Part shown: in pieces, positions 1 through 7,731 of the stretch | Layout: each line of letters starts with the position of its first letter | Position numbering within the stretch: position 1 is the stretch's first letter | Assembly (NCBI GenBank): GCA_905234485.1 | Contig: CAJOHV010000034.1 | Location: 1-33,987 of the forward strand | Source of the DNA: an uncultured Bacteroidales bacterium | Lineage (GTDB): Bacteria > Bacteroidota > Bacteroidia > Bacteroidales > UBA932 | Reading direction: 5' to 3' | Length of the DNA stretch: 33,987 nt | Notes under the pieces: model-generated | The model's database searches: none | What the model saw: the letters and a program-made list of their open reading frames with translations, nothing else | Told to the model about the DNA's origin: nothing | Position numbers and translations under genes: made by a program

Positions 1-22
1 GAAAAAGCATTTTTTTAAGCAT
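1..22 (-). CDS. 5' end of an unidentified gene leaving the window
   Basis: On the minus strand an ATG at 22 opens a frame reading MLKKMLF before the window ends; a second in-frame ATG lies at 10. A TATATTTG promoter box 17 bases upstream supports a real gene start here. The hydrophobic, lysine-bearing beginning would suit a signal peptide, but seven residues are too few for any assignment. Which of the two ATGs is used cannot be decided. Confidence 0.35.
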
Positions 23-39
23 ATCAGTAATGAGCGCTG

Positions 40-47
40 CAAATATA
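40..47 (-). promoter_or_regulatory. Bacteroidota -7 box (TATATTTG)
   Basis: TATATTTG on the minus strand fits TAnnTTTG, the -7 element of the Bacteroidota primary sigma factor. It points left toward the ATG at 22, out of the window. Confidence 0.5.
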
Positions 48-108
48 TGGATTTCAATCCATTACAGCGATTTCATCACCCAAAATGTCTAATAACCCGC
101 TTTTTTCG

Positions 109-182
109 TGACTCCTACAGGACTCAAACCTGTAACCTTTTGATCCGTAGTCAAATGCTCTATTCAATTGAGCTAAGGAGCC
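109..182 (-). tRNA. tRNA-Arg (anticodon ACG)
   Basis: The minus strand folds into a 74-base cloverleaf. The acceptor arm is GGCTCCT/AGGAGTC with a G2-U71 wobble and discriminator A. The D stem is GCTC/GAGC, the anticodon stem TTTGA/TCAAA with loop CTACGGA (anticodon ACG), and the T stem ACAGG/CCTGT. The 3' CCA is not encoded, since the genome reads CG after the discriminator base. Two normally invariant bases differ: the D loop has GA instead of GG at positions 18-19, and the T loop begins TTT instead of TTC. Position 19-56 is therefore A-U rather than G-C. It lies 22 bases downstream of rplS on the same strand and may be co-transcribed with it. Confidence 0.95.
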
Positions 183-187
183 AGGTT

Positions 188-204
188 TCGGGAACTGGTC
201 CCGA
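188..204 (-). other. hairpin between rplS and tRNA-Arg
   Basis: TCGGGA and TCCCGA form a perfect 6-bp stem with a 5-base loop directly after the rplS stop codon. No T tract follows on the minus strand, so a processing or mRNA 3'-end stabilising structure is as likely as a terminator. Confidence 0.45.
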
Positions 205-588
205 TTATTCCTCGTTGGAGGCAGGCTTTACGCTCATCTTCTTCTCGCGGATGCGGGCCTTCTTGCCGGAGAGCTTACGAAGGTAGAAGATGCGGGCGCG
301 ACGGACATGGCCGACTTTGTTCAGTTCGATAGCCTCAATGAAGGGTGACTCGTAAGGGAAAATCCTCTCGACACCGACACCGCCGGTCACTTTGCGAACC
401 GTGAAGGTCCTGGTGAAGGGGGTTGCGCCGGAGATCTGGATGACCTGTCCCCTGAAGTTCTGAAGACGGAACTTGTCGCCTTCCTTGATCTTATATGTGA
501 CCGTAATCGTATCTCCTGCCTTGAACTCAGGATACTTTTCAGTCTTATTCTGAGCAAATGCCTGCTCAACCAGTTTAATTGCGTCCAT
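205..588 (-). CDS. rplS: 50S ribosomal protein L19
   Basis: The 127-residue product is ribosomal protein L19, a large-subunit protein at the interface with the 30S subunit. Family hallmarks are visible: GDTITVTYKIKEGDK near residue 25, FRGQVIQISG near 45, the FTVRKVTGGVGVERIFP block near 63, and the basic end RRARIFYLRKLSGKKARIREK. It runs about ten residues past the usual L19 end with an acidic, serine-bearing tail. The ATG at 588 gives the standard N-terminus. Its own TATCTTTG box lies 67 bases upstream, so it appears to be transcribed separately from dnaJ and may read on into tRNA-Arg. Confidence 0.97.
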   Translation of the reverse strand: MDAIKLVEQAFAQNKTEKYPEFKAGDTITVTYKIKEGDKFRLQNFRGQVIQISGATPFTRTFTVRKVTGGVGVERIFPYESPFIEAIELNKVGHVRRARIFYLRKLSGKKARIREKKMSVKPASNEE

Positions 589-655
589 TGTTACAAAAAT
601 CTTAAAAAGTGCAGCGTCATCGAACCGTTTGAAGAGAGGCTGCGAAATGGGACTG

Positions 656-663
656 CAAAGATA
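656..663 (-). promoter_or_regulatory. -7 box for rplS (TATCTTTG)
   Basis: TATCTTTG on the minus strand fits TAnnTTTG. It implies a leader of about 60 bases before the rplS ATG at 588. Confidence 0.7.
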
Positions 664-691
664 TAGCTTTTCTCGAACTATCCAAAATTAT

Positions 692-1867
692 TTAAAAAAT
701 ATTTTTCTCTTTTTCGAAGATAGCCTTGTCGTCGCGCGAAGGATCCGGAGTGAAACTGCCGCTGGAGCGCATTTCCTCGATTGCCTTCTTCTCGTCGCGG
801 GACAGTTTGCGAGGTATCCACACCAGGATTTTCACATACAGATCACCCTTCCCATAGCCGTTTAGGGCAGGCAAACCCTTGCCGCGCAGGCGGGTCACAT
901 AACCGCTCTGGGTTCCGGCTTCGAGTTTGAGTTTCTGATCGCCGTCCAGGCACGGGACGCTAATCTCGCAACCGAGGATGGCATCCGTGACGGAGATAAT
1001 CTTCGTGAAGAAGAGATTGTTGCCGTCCCTCTTGAGGTTCGCATCCTCGATTTCTTCGATAACCACCAGGAGATCACCGTTGACCCCGTTATGCGGAGCG
1101 CTATGGCCCTCTCCCCTGATTGTGATCTGCATTCCTGCCTCGACGCCAGCGGGTATCTTGATCGAAACCGTCTCTTTCTTGCGGATCAGTCCGGTTCCGC
1201 CGCAGGTGCGGCATGGATTGGTCACGATCTCGCCTTCACCACCGCACTGAGGGCAGACATTGTAAGTGATGGTCCTGCCGAAGAGGCTGTTGGTGACGTG
1301 CTGCACCTGACCGGTACCCTTACAGGTCGGGCAGGTCTTCACATCCGAGGAGTTCTTCGCTCCCTTGCCCCCGCAATCGGGGCAAGGACGGTTACGTTCA
1401 AGAGTCACTTCCTTCACGCAGCCGCTCGCGATTTCGGCCAGAGTAAGGCGGACGCGCGTGCGAATATCGCGGCCGCGCTGCTTGCGCCTGCCTTCCTGCG
1501 GTCCGCCGAAGCCGCCGCCGAAACCGAACGCGCTGCCAAAGCCGCCGAACGCACCTCCGAAGAGGTTGTTAAGGATGTCGTTCAGGCTGCCGAAGCCCTG
1601 GCTCCAGTCCTGCGCGTCCGCGCCGTCCACGCCCGCAAAGCCGAACTGGTCGTACTTCTGGCGCTTGGCGGGATCGCTAAGCACGGAATAGGCCTCCGAG
1701 GCTTCCTTGAACTTTTCCTCGGCGGTCTTCTTTTCCTCGTCAGTGCCGTTCACCCAGCGGTCAGGGTGCCACTTCAGAGCGGCCTTTCTGTAGGCCTGCT
1801 TGATATCGTCTTCCGACGCTCCTTTCTGGAGCCCCAAAACTTCGTAGTAATCTCTTTTCTCTGCCAT
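692..1867 (-). CDS. dnaJ: chaperone protein DnaJ
   Basis: This 391-residue protein is a full class I J-protein, the Hsp40 partner that stimulates DnaK ATPase and delivers unfolded clients in the cytoplasm. The J domain occupies roughly residues 1-75 with the essential HPD at 34-36. A Gly/Phe-rich stretch spans about 88-125. Four zinc-binding repeats follow: CPDCGGKG (162), CPTCKGTG (179), CPQCGGEG (205) and CRTCGGTG (219). The C-terminal substrate-binding domain completes it, so nothing is missing. It starts two bases after the grpE stop, forming a grpE-dnaJ operon; dnaK is not in the window. Confidence 0.98.
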   Translation of the reverse strand: MAEKRDYYEVLGLQKGASEDDIKQAYRKAALKWHPDRWVNGTDEEKKTAEEKFKEASEAYSVLSDPAKRQKYDQFGFAGVDGADAQDWSQGFGSLNDILNNLFGGAFGGFGSAFGFGGGFGGPQEGRRKQRGRDIRTRVRLTLAEIASGCVKEVTLERNRPCPDCGGKGAKNSSDVKTCPTCKGTGQVQHVTNSLFGRTITYNVCPQCGGEGEIVTNPCRTCGGTGLIRKKETVSIKIPAGVEAGMQITIRGEGHSAPHNGVNGDLLVVIEEIEDANLKRDGNNLFFTKIISVTDAILGCEISVPCLDGDQKLKLEAGTQSGYVTRLRGKGLPALNGYGKGDLYVKILVWIPRKLSRDEKKAIEEMRSSGSFTPDPSRDDKAIFEKEKNIF

Positions 1868-1869
1868 AA

Positions 1870-2373
1870 TTAGACCCCCACAACTACTTTTGCGTAACGG
1901 ATGACCTTTCCGTTAAGCATATAGCCTGTCTGGACCACGTCGATCACCTTTCCCTTCATATCCTCGGAAGGAGCCGGGAACTGGGTAACGGCTTCGTGAA
2001 AATCCACATCGAAGACTTCTCCTTTCGCCTTGATCATCTCCAGACCGCAGCCCTTCAGATAGACCATAAGTTTATCATAAATGAGAGCAGTTCCCTGCTT
2101 TGCGGACTCGTCCGACGAGCCCTCGAGCATCTGCATGGCGCGCTCGCAGTCGTCCAGCACGGGCAGAAGGCCCTTGATAGTCTCGGAAGCCGCCGTGGCC
2201 ACCAGATTCAACTTTTCCTCGGCGCTGCGCCTGCGGAAAGTCTCGAACTCGGCCATCAGACGGAGGTAATCGTCGTGCTCCTTGGACAATTTGTCAGTGA
2301 GCTCGGCGATCTTTTCCTTATCCTGAACCTGCTTACTCTTCTTCTGCTCCTTTTCTACAGTATCTTTTGCCAT
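1870..2373 (-). CDS. grpE: nucleotide exchange factor GrpE
   Basis: GrpE releases ADP from DnaK and completes the Hsp70 cycle. The 167-residue product has a charged, Lys/Glu-rich N-terminal half predicted to form the long coiled coil (residues about 5-70), then the conserved FRRRSAEEK segment. The C-terminal beta domain ends in [24 protein letters not shown], a recognisable GrpE signature. It is slightly shorter than E. coli GrpE, as is common. The 73-base gap upstream of the ATG contains an inverted repeat but no clear TAnnTTTG box, so it may have an alternative promoter or be read from the nucleoside kinase operon. Confidence 0.96.
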   Translation of the reverse strand: MAKDTVEKEQKKSKQVQDKEKIAELTDKLSKEHDDYLRLMAEFETFRRRSAEEKLNLVATAASETIKGLLPVLDDCERAMQMLEGSSDESAKQGTALIYDKLMVYLKGCGLEMIKAKGEVFDVDFHEAVTQFPAPSEDMKGKVIDVVQTGYMLNGKVIRYAKVVVGV

Positions 2374-2391
2374 AATACACGAATATCTTTA

Positions 2392-2422
2392 CCCTCTGAT
2401 AATCAAAAGCTTTGCCAGAGGG
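2392..2422 (-). promoter_or_regulatory. inverted repeat upstream of grpE
   Basis: CCCTCTG (2392-2398) and CAGAGGG (2416-2422) form a perfect 7-bp inverted repeat with a 17-base spacer, placed 19 bases before the grpE ATG. It does not match the CIRCE heat-shock operator and is not followed by a T tract. A regulatory role is only a guess. Confidence 0.3.
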
Positions 2423-2446
2423 CATTTAGTGCCATTTTGTCAATTA

Positions 2447-3442
2447 TCAGTAGAGTTTCTGTCCGCCTATGAACTCCCTCATAATGGAGGTTGCGGGGAT
2501 AGCCTCGATCTCCTCGGTCTTCAGGGCGACCGCTTTCTCGAGGAACTCCACCAGGCTGTGGGCTTTCTCGTAGGCCGGCGAATCGGGGCCGATCTGCTTC
2601 AGCAGCGGCTCTGCGTAGTACTTTAGCACGGGCACATCGTAGAGCGTGGAGGAGTTGAACACGATCGCGGCGTTATCCTCGTAGGGGAAGATGTTGAGAG
2701 TCTCTCCCCTGCGCACGGACGGCCAACGGAGGATGTTCTCCTCGGGCGAGATTCCGCGGGTGCGGGCGTCGCGCACGATTCTACGGAGCAAACGCTTATC
2801 CGTGGTGCTGTTGTGGACCTTCTCTCCCCCGGGCAGAGCCGAGAGGGCGGATATGTAGATGCGGAAGATCTTGCTCTGGTCCACGCTCGGCGTGAGTGCC
2901 GGATTAAGGGCGTGGATGCCTTCCATGAACAGCATATCGTTCGGCTCCAGGCGCATCCTGGTGCCGTCGAACTCGCGGCAGCCCTTGACGAAGTTGAACT
3001 TCGGCACCTCGATCTCCTTCCCCGCCAGCAACTCGTTCAACTGCTCGCCGAGGAAGTCGATGTCCATTCCGTAGAGCGACTCGAAATCGTAGTTGCCGTC
3101 CGCGTCGCGAGGGGTCTTCTCCCTGTCCACGAAATAGTTGTCCAACTCGATCACCTTCGGGTTCAGACCAAGCACACGGCACTGCTGGGCTATGCGCAGC
3201 GACGACGAAGTCTTGCCGCTGGATGACGGGCCGGACATCATCACGATGCGAGTTTTGTCTTTCAGCCAGAAGATTTCGTTCGCTATCTCGGCGTATTTGC
3301 GCTCCTGGCGCGCCTCGCAGAGATTGATGAGGGGAATCGCCTTGCCGGCGATAAGGGTTTCGTTGACTTTCTGAAGGGTGTCGATCCCGATTGCCGAACA
3401 CCAGTCGGCGTATTCCTGCCTTGCGGCTTCGATTTTTGTCAT
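2447..3442 (-). CDS. uridine-kinase-like nucleoside kinase (short form)
   Basis: The 331-residue product belongs to the phosphoribulokinase/uridine kinase P-loop family, which phosphorylates nucleosides or similar hydroxylated substrates with ATP. The Walker A motif GPSSSGKTS is near residue 71. LDNYFVDREKTP near 105 and FMEGIHALNP near 190 are typical of the Bacteroidota nucleoside kinases. As I know that family, its members are about 550 residues with an N-terminal TGS/threonyl-tRNA-synthetase-like half; this one has only the C-terminal kinase half. The ATG at 3442 is chosen because it follows the PotD stop by four bases; the longer frame would run antiparallel to nothing but through potD. 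The true substrate is not shown by the sequence. Its place at the end of the polyamine operon could be positional or functional. Confidence 0.85.
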   Translation of the reverse strand: MTKIEAARQEYADWCSAIGIDTLQKVNETLIAGKAIPLINLCEARQERKYAEIANEIFWLKDKTRIVMMSGPSSSGKTSSSLRIAQQCRVLGLNPKVIELDNYFVDREKTPRDADGNYDFESLYGMDIDFLGEQLNELLAGKEIEVPKFNFVKGCREFDGTRMRLEPNDMLFMEGIHALNPALTPSVDQSKIFRIYISALSALPGGEKVHNSTTDKRLLRRIVRDARTRGISPEENILRWPSVRRGETLNIFPYEDNAAIVFNSSTLYDVPVLKYYAEPLLKQIGPDSPAYEKAHSLVEFLEKAVALKTEEIEAIPATSIMREFIGGQKLY

Positions 3443-3446
3443 AACG

Positions 3447-4760
3447 TTAACGGCGGCGTTTTTTCGAAGTGCGGCGGGAGCGCTTGGATGCCGCGTTGAC
3501 AGCAAAATAGACGATGCCTGCCACGAGCACCACTGCAATAACGATGTAAGTGACGGCGCCGGCCTGGCTGCCCTTGACGTCCTGCCACATAGACAAGAGT
3601 TTCTCGGTGTCCTGGCCCCAGTCATGTTCGAGGGCGCAACGGTCTATGACGGACTTGTCCGGGAAGAGAACGGGGTCCACGCAAACGGCGGCGGCGTCAG
3701 GACCGAAGAAGTACGAAAGATCCACGGGCCCATATTCCTCTTCGTCGATCATAGCCTCGAGCACCTCGGGTGCAGCGCAGGAAGGTGAATATCCCATCTC
3801 CTCGAAGTTCCTGATGGCAATGTCCGGACGGCACATAAAGTTAATCCAATAGAGAGCAGCCTTCGTGTTCTTGGCGTACTTGGGGATCACCCAGCCGTCG
3901 AACCACACGGTGGAACCTTCTTCAGGGACGACATAGTCCAGGGTCACGCCCACAGACGCGGCTTCATCGATGGCCCACTTCGCATCTCCGCTCCAGTTGA
4001 GCGAAACATATGCGCGGTTCTTCGTCATCTGCTCCTTTCCGAGGTCGGCTTCCCAGCCGCAGACTCCGGGCTTGACCTGAAGGAGGTAATCCTTCACTGC
4101 CGCGAGCGACTCGTCGGACGAATCCATCATCAGTTCCTGAAGCGAGACGGCGCCGCTCTTCAGTTCCTCCTGCTTGAGGTAGATGAGAACAGGGCCATAG
4201 ACATCCCTGGGAGCATCCTTGATAAGGATTTTGCCGGCGAACTTGGGGTTGCGGACGATATCCCAGGTGGAAGCCTCCTCCCTGGTTACGAAAGACGTAT
4301 TGTAGATAATACCTGTCGTGCCCCACATATAAGCCACCGAGTACTCATTCGCGTCAATCTCGGGATTGATAGCGCGGAACATCTTCTCGATGTAAGGCGA
4401 ACGGCACTGCTCGATGTAGTTGGGAGTCGCGCCCAGAGCCGAGAAATCCAGGGGAAGGATCAGTCCGTTGTTGAGCATTCTCTCGATAATGTAATCGGAC
4501 GGACAAACCACATCGTAGTCTTCGTGGCCGTTTTCGATCTTGGAGAGCATAGACTCGTTCACATCGAAAGTCATATAGATAACTTCGATCTTCTCACCGG
4601 TCTGCTCGAAGTACCAGTTTTCGAAATCCTCCACCACACCTTCAGCGATGTAGTCGGACCAGTTGTAGACCTTCAGGATGGTGTTCCTGTCCTTTGCCGA
4701 AAGGCTCAGAGCAGAGAATAACGCCACAACAAGGGCGATGACTTTAAGGGACTGTTTCAT
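3447..4760 (-). CDS. potD: PotD-like polyamine-binding protein with C-terminal membrane anchor
   Basis: This is the substrate-binding component of a spermidine/putrescine-type ABC importer, family SBP_bac. The 437-residue protein begins with a signal peptide (residues 1-22, ending near LSLSA) that has no lipobox Cys. LKVYNWSDYIAEG near 30 is the classic PotD/PotF opening, and SLNWSGDAKWA and VWFDGWVIPKYAKN are further family blocks. The last 37 residues are unusual: a hydrophobic helix (about 402-422) and then the very basic tail SKRSRRTSKKRRR. That topology would tether the domain to the inner membrane from the periplasmic side. Its ATG overlaps the potC stop by one base. Putrescine versus spermidine preference cannot be read from what I see. 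Confidence 0.92.
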   Translation of the reverse strand: MKQSLKVIALVVALFSALSLSAKDRNTILKVYNWSDYIAEGVVEDFENWYFEQTGEKIEVIYMTFDVNESMLSKIENGHEDYDVVCPSDYIIERMLNNGLILPLDFSALGATPNYIEQCRSPYIEKMFRAINPEIDANEYSVAYMWGTTGIIYNTSFVTREEASTWDIVRNPKFAGKILIKDAPRDVYGPVLIYLKQEELKSGAVSLQELMMDSSDESLAAVKDYLLQVKPGVCGWEADLGKEQMTKNRAYVSLNWSGDAKWAIDEAASVGVTLDYVVPEEGSTVWFDGWVIPKYAKNTKAALYWINFMCRPDIAIRNFEEMGYSPSCAAPEVLEAMIDEEEYGPVDLSYFFGPDAAAVCVDPVLFPDKSVIDRCALEHDWGQDTEKLLSMWQDVKGSQAGAVTYIVIAVVLVAGIVYFAVNAASKRSRRTSKKRRR

Positions 4761-5572
4761 TATATTTCCTGTTGTTTTTGTTTACGGAACGAACGGAGGT
4801 TCACAACCAGCAGCACCACCAGCACGAGCAGGAAGATGAGGGTCATCATAGGCTTGAGTTCGGGAGTGAGGCCGCCTTTGCGAACGTCCGAATAGATAAA
4901 GGTGGACAAAGTATCAATTCCTGAAGAGCCCGCGGTGAAATAAGTGACCGCGAAATCGTCCAGGCTCATAGTGAAAGCAAGTATGAATCCGGAAATCATT
5001 CCCGGACGGAGCAGCGGCACGAGGACCTTTCGGAGCGCCTGCATCGGCGTGGCTCCCAGGTCGAGCGCCGCTTCGTAGATATTGGGATTCATCTGCGAGA
5101 GTTTCGGCAACACGTTGAGCACAACATATGGTGTACAGAACGTCACGTGGGCCAGAATTATAGTCGTGTAACCCTTGGTGATATGGAGGAACACGAAGAG
5201 AAGGAACAGAGACACACCCGTTATAATATCCGGATTCAGCATGGGGATATTATTCAGGAACTGTATCGCCTTCTTTCTTCTGCCGCTGAGGTTGTAGATG
5301 CCTATAGCGGCCAGCGTGCCCAGAACCGTGCTGATCAGAGATGCTATGAGCGCTATCACGACCGTGTTTTTCAGGGCCTGAAGCAGCGCTGCCGAATTTG
5401 ATGTGGCGCCGGTGAACAGCGACTCATAGAGATTGAAAGTGAATCCGGTCCAGTTGCCCAGCGACTTCGCCTCGGTGAACGAGAAGACCGCGATGAAAAC
5501 TATCGGCGCGTAGATCACCAGAAGTATCAGCCACAGATAGGCTTTGGCCACAATTCTTGTCCCAGTTCTCAT
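4760..5572 (-). CDS. potC: polyamine ABC transporter permease PotC
   Basis: One of two inner-membrane permeases of the polyamine importer. The 270-residue protein has about six hydrophobic segments, starting at residues 12-32. The cytoplasmic EAA loop that contacts the ATPase reads EAALDLGATPMQALRKVLVPLLRPG. It matches PotC in length and in its LDDFAVTYFTAGSSG segment, which is typical of PotC/PotI. It overlaps potB by four bases and potD by one base, so the subunits are probably translationally coupled. Confidence 0.95.
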   Translation of the reverse strand: MRTGTRIVAKAYLWLILLVIYAPIVFIAVFSFTEAKSLGNWTGFTFNLYESLFTGATSNSAALLQALKNTVVIALIASLISTVLGTLAAIGIYNLSGRRKKAIQFLNNIPMLNPDIITGVSLFLLFVFLHITKGYTTIILAHVTFCTPYVVLNVLPKLSQMNPNIYEAALDLGATPMQALRKVLVPLLRPGMISGFILAFTMSLDDFAVTYFTAGSSGIDTLSTFIYSDVRKGGLTPELKPMMTLIFLLVLVVLLVVNLRSFRKQKQQEI

Positions 5573-6345
5573 ACCGTAGCCCCTCCTTCGACCGTACTTT
5601 CGTTTTTACTTCCCGGAATGAGGGTGGTTACGCCGATGATGATCAGCATAATGAACGACAGGGCCGCGCCCTGATTCCACATCAGATTGTTGAACTGCTC
5701 CTGAATCACCGAGCCGAACAGCATAATGGTGTTGTTCGTGAGAATTTCTGACACCGCAAAGGTGCTGACCGTAGGCATGAAGACCATCATAACGCCGCTG
5801 GCGACGCCGGGCAGCGAGAGGGGCAAGGTGACCTTGAGGAACACCTTGACCGGGCTCGCGCCCAGGTCCTGAGCGGCTTCCGCATAGGACTTGTCCATCT
5901 TGTCCAGTACGTTGTAGATCGGATAGATCATGAACGGGAGGTAATCATAGGCCATACCGAAAAGGAGTGTCCCCTTACCCAGGCCTATCCCCAGCACATT
6001 GAAAATCTCGGCGGTCGCCATAGTCCTCATGAGGGCGTTGATCCACATCGGGAGGATGAAGAGCACCGCCGTAACTGCCGAACGGTTGAGCGACTTATCC
6101 GCGAGGATATATGCCACCGGATAACCGATCAGTATGCAAATAATAGTATTCTCCAGCGCGACTTCCAGCGACACGAGGAAAGAATTGATGATCTTCGGGT
6201 CAGTGAAGAAGGCGCCCATATTCGCGAGAGTGATGCGGCCATCCGCATCCGTCAGGGCATAGACGCCGATCAGGACCAGCGGCAGCACCACGAACAGGAC
6301 CAGAAAAATGAGGTAAGGCAGAGCCCAGGCCGATCTCTTTCCCAT
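5569..6345 (-). CDS. potB: polyamine ABC transporter permease PotB
   Basis: The second permease subunit, 258 residues, has a first membrane helix at about 8-28 and roughly five more. The EAA loop reads EAAQDLGASPVKVFLKVTLPLSLPG. The segment ILPMWINALMRTMA is characteristic of PotB/PotH. It is somewhat shorter than E. coli PotB but all helices appear present. It starts three bases after the potA stop and overlaps potC by four bases. Confidence 0.95.
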   Translation of the reverse strand: MGKRSAWALPYLIFLVLFVVLPLVLIGVYALTDADGRITLANMGAFFTDPKIINSFLVSLEVALENTIICILIGYPVAYILADKSLNRSAVTAVLFILPMWINALMRTMATAEIFNVLGIGLGKGTLLFGMAYDYLPFMIYPIYNVLDKMDKSYAEAAQDLGASPVKVFLKVTLPLSLPGVASGVMMVFMPTVSTFAVSEILTNNTIMLFGSVIQEQFNNLMWNQGAALSFIMLIIIGVTTLIPGSKNESTVEGGATV

Positions 6346-6348
6346 CTT

Positions 6349-7728
6349 CTACGCTTTAGAGAGTTTGATGTCTTTCGGGAGTATCTTCACACCCACCGAA
6401 TCGTTCTTATCCCAGATGTCGTTGGTGTCCACCCACACATTTTCGCCAGTCTCGGTTTTCACCGTGATGTGGTAGTGGTCTCCCATATAAAGAATCACAG
6501 CCACATTGCCCGTGACATCGGCATCCTCTTCGTGATCCAGAAGATCCACCTTTTCGAAGGCGACCTTGACCACGACTTCGTCGCCGACGGCGAAGCCTTC
6601 GGTGTTGCACTCGAACTCTGCTCCCAGGAACTCGACCTTGCCCTCCGCGGTCACTTCACCGGCGAAGGTATTGCATTCGCGCTCCTTTTTCATCACCTGG
6701 ATATCGTCCGGATCTATGTAGAGCATCACCTCAGAACCCACCTCATACGGGTCGTAGTCCTGAATCATCAGTTCATAACCTGTGTCCGTATCCACCCACA
6801 TCTCGTAGTGGACTCCCTTGAAGATGCAGGAGTTCACGGTGGCCTTGAACTGACACTTCGCCGGGTCAGTAGTGAAATAGATATCCTCCGGACGAACCAC
6901 CACATCCACCTTCACATCCTCGCCGAAGCCTTCGTCCACACAGTCGAATTCGTGTTTGATGAAAGCCACCCGGCGGTCGCGGAGCATCCTGCCTTTCAGG
7001 ATATTGCTTTCGCCGATAAAATCCGCCACAAAGCAGTTGACCGGTTCGTTGTAGATGTCCACCGGAGTGCCGATCTGCTGGATCTTGCCCTCGTTCATCA
7101 CCACGATAGTGTCAGACAAGGTAAGCGCTTCTTCCTGATCGTGCGTCACATAAATAAAGGTGATGCCGAGTTTCTTATGCATCTCCTTGAGTTCGATCTG
7201 CATATCCTTGCGCATCTTCAGATCAAGCGCGCTGAGAGGCTCGTCGAGCAGCAGCACCTTCGGCTGGTTGACGATAGCCCTCGCGATGGCGATTCTCTGC
7301 TGCTGTCCGCCGGAAAGAGAGTTCACGTCGCGGTCTTCGTAGTCGGACATAGACACCAGTTTGAGAACACGCTTCACCCTCTTGTTGATCTCTTCGACCG
7401 GCAGTTTCTGCAACTTCAGACCGAAGGCGATGTTGTCGTAGACATCCAGATGCGGGAAAAGAGCATACCTCTGGAAAACCGTGTTCAGCGGCCTCTTGTG
7501 CGGAGGCAGAGGCGAAATATCCTTTCCTTCGAGGGTGATAACGCCCGAATCCGGACTAAGGAAGCCGGCTATCAGGCGCAGGAGAGTGGTCTTTCCGCAG
7601 CCCGAAGGTCCGAGGAAAGTGATGAACTCACCCTTGTTGATGTAAAGACTGATATCATCGAGCACTTTTTTGTCGCCGAACGACTTGCTGACGTGATCGA
7701 TGTTGATGATGTGTGTTTCTTTTGCCAT
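6349..7728 (-). CDS. potA: polyamine ABC transporter ATP-binding protein PotA
   Basis: This ATPase powers the importer. All motifs are intact: Walker [10 protein letters not shown] (residues 40-48), Q-loop around [10 protein letters not shown] (84), signature LSGGQQQR (138-145), Walker B VLLLDEP (158-164) and the switch His in VTHDQEE (196). At 459 residues it is about 80 longer than E. coli PotA. The extra length lies in the C-terminal part after residue 240, which appears to hold two TOBE-like beta modules (one near [10 protein letters not shown], another near the end), possibly a regulatory extension. It begins three bases after the outer-membrane protein gene. Confidence 0.96.
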   Translation of the reverse strand: MAKETHIINIDHVSKSFGDKKVLDDISLYINKGEFITFLGPSGCGKTTLLRLIAGFLSPDSGVITLEGKDISPLPPHKRPLNTVFQRYALFPHLDVYDNIAFGLKLQKLPVEEINKRVKRVLKLVSMSDYEDRDVNSLSGGQQQRIAIARAIVNQPKVLLLDEPLSALDLKMRKDMQIELKEMHKKLGITFIYVTHDQEEALTLSDTIVVMNEGKIQQIGTPVDIYNEPVNCFVADFIGESNILKGRMLRDRRVAFIKHEFDCVDEGFGEDVKVDVVVRPEDIYFTTDPAKCQFKATVNSCIFKGVHYEMWVDTDTGYELMIQDYDPYEVGSEVMLYIDPDDIQVMKKERECNTFAGEVTAEGKVEFLGAEFECNTEGFAVGDEVVVKVAFEKVDLLDHEEDADVTGNVAVILYMGDHYHITVKTETGENVWVDTNDIWDKNDSVGVKILPKDIKLSKA

Positions 7729-7731
7729 TTC

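Noticed and set aside
1091..1873. A 260-codon open frame on the plus strand across dnaJ
   Set aside because: It is antisense to the zinc-finger and G/F regions of dnaJ; its Ala/Arg-rich content mirrors them.
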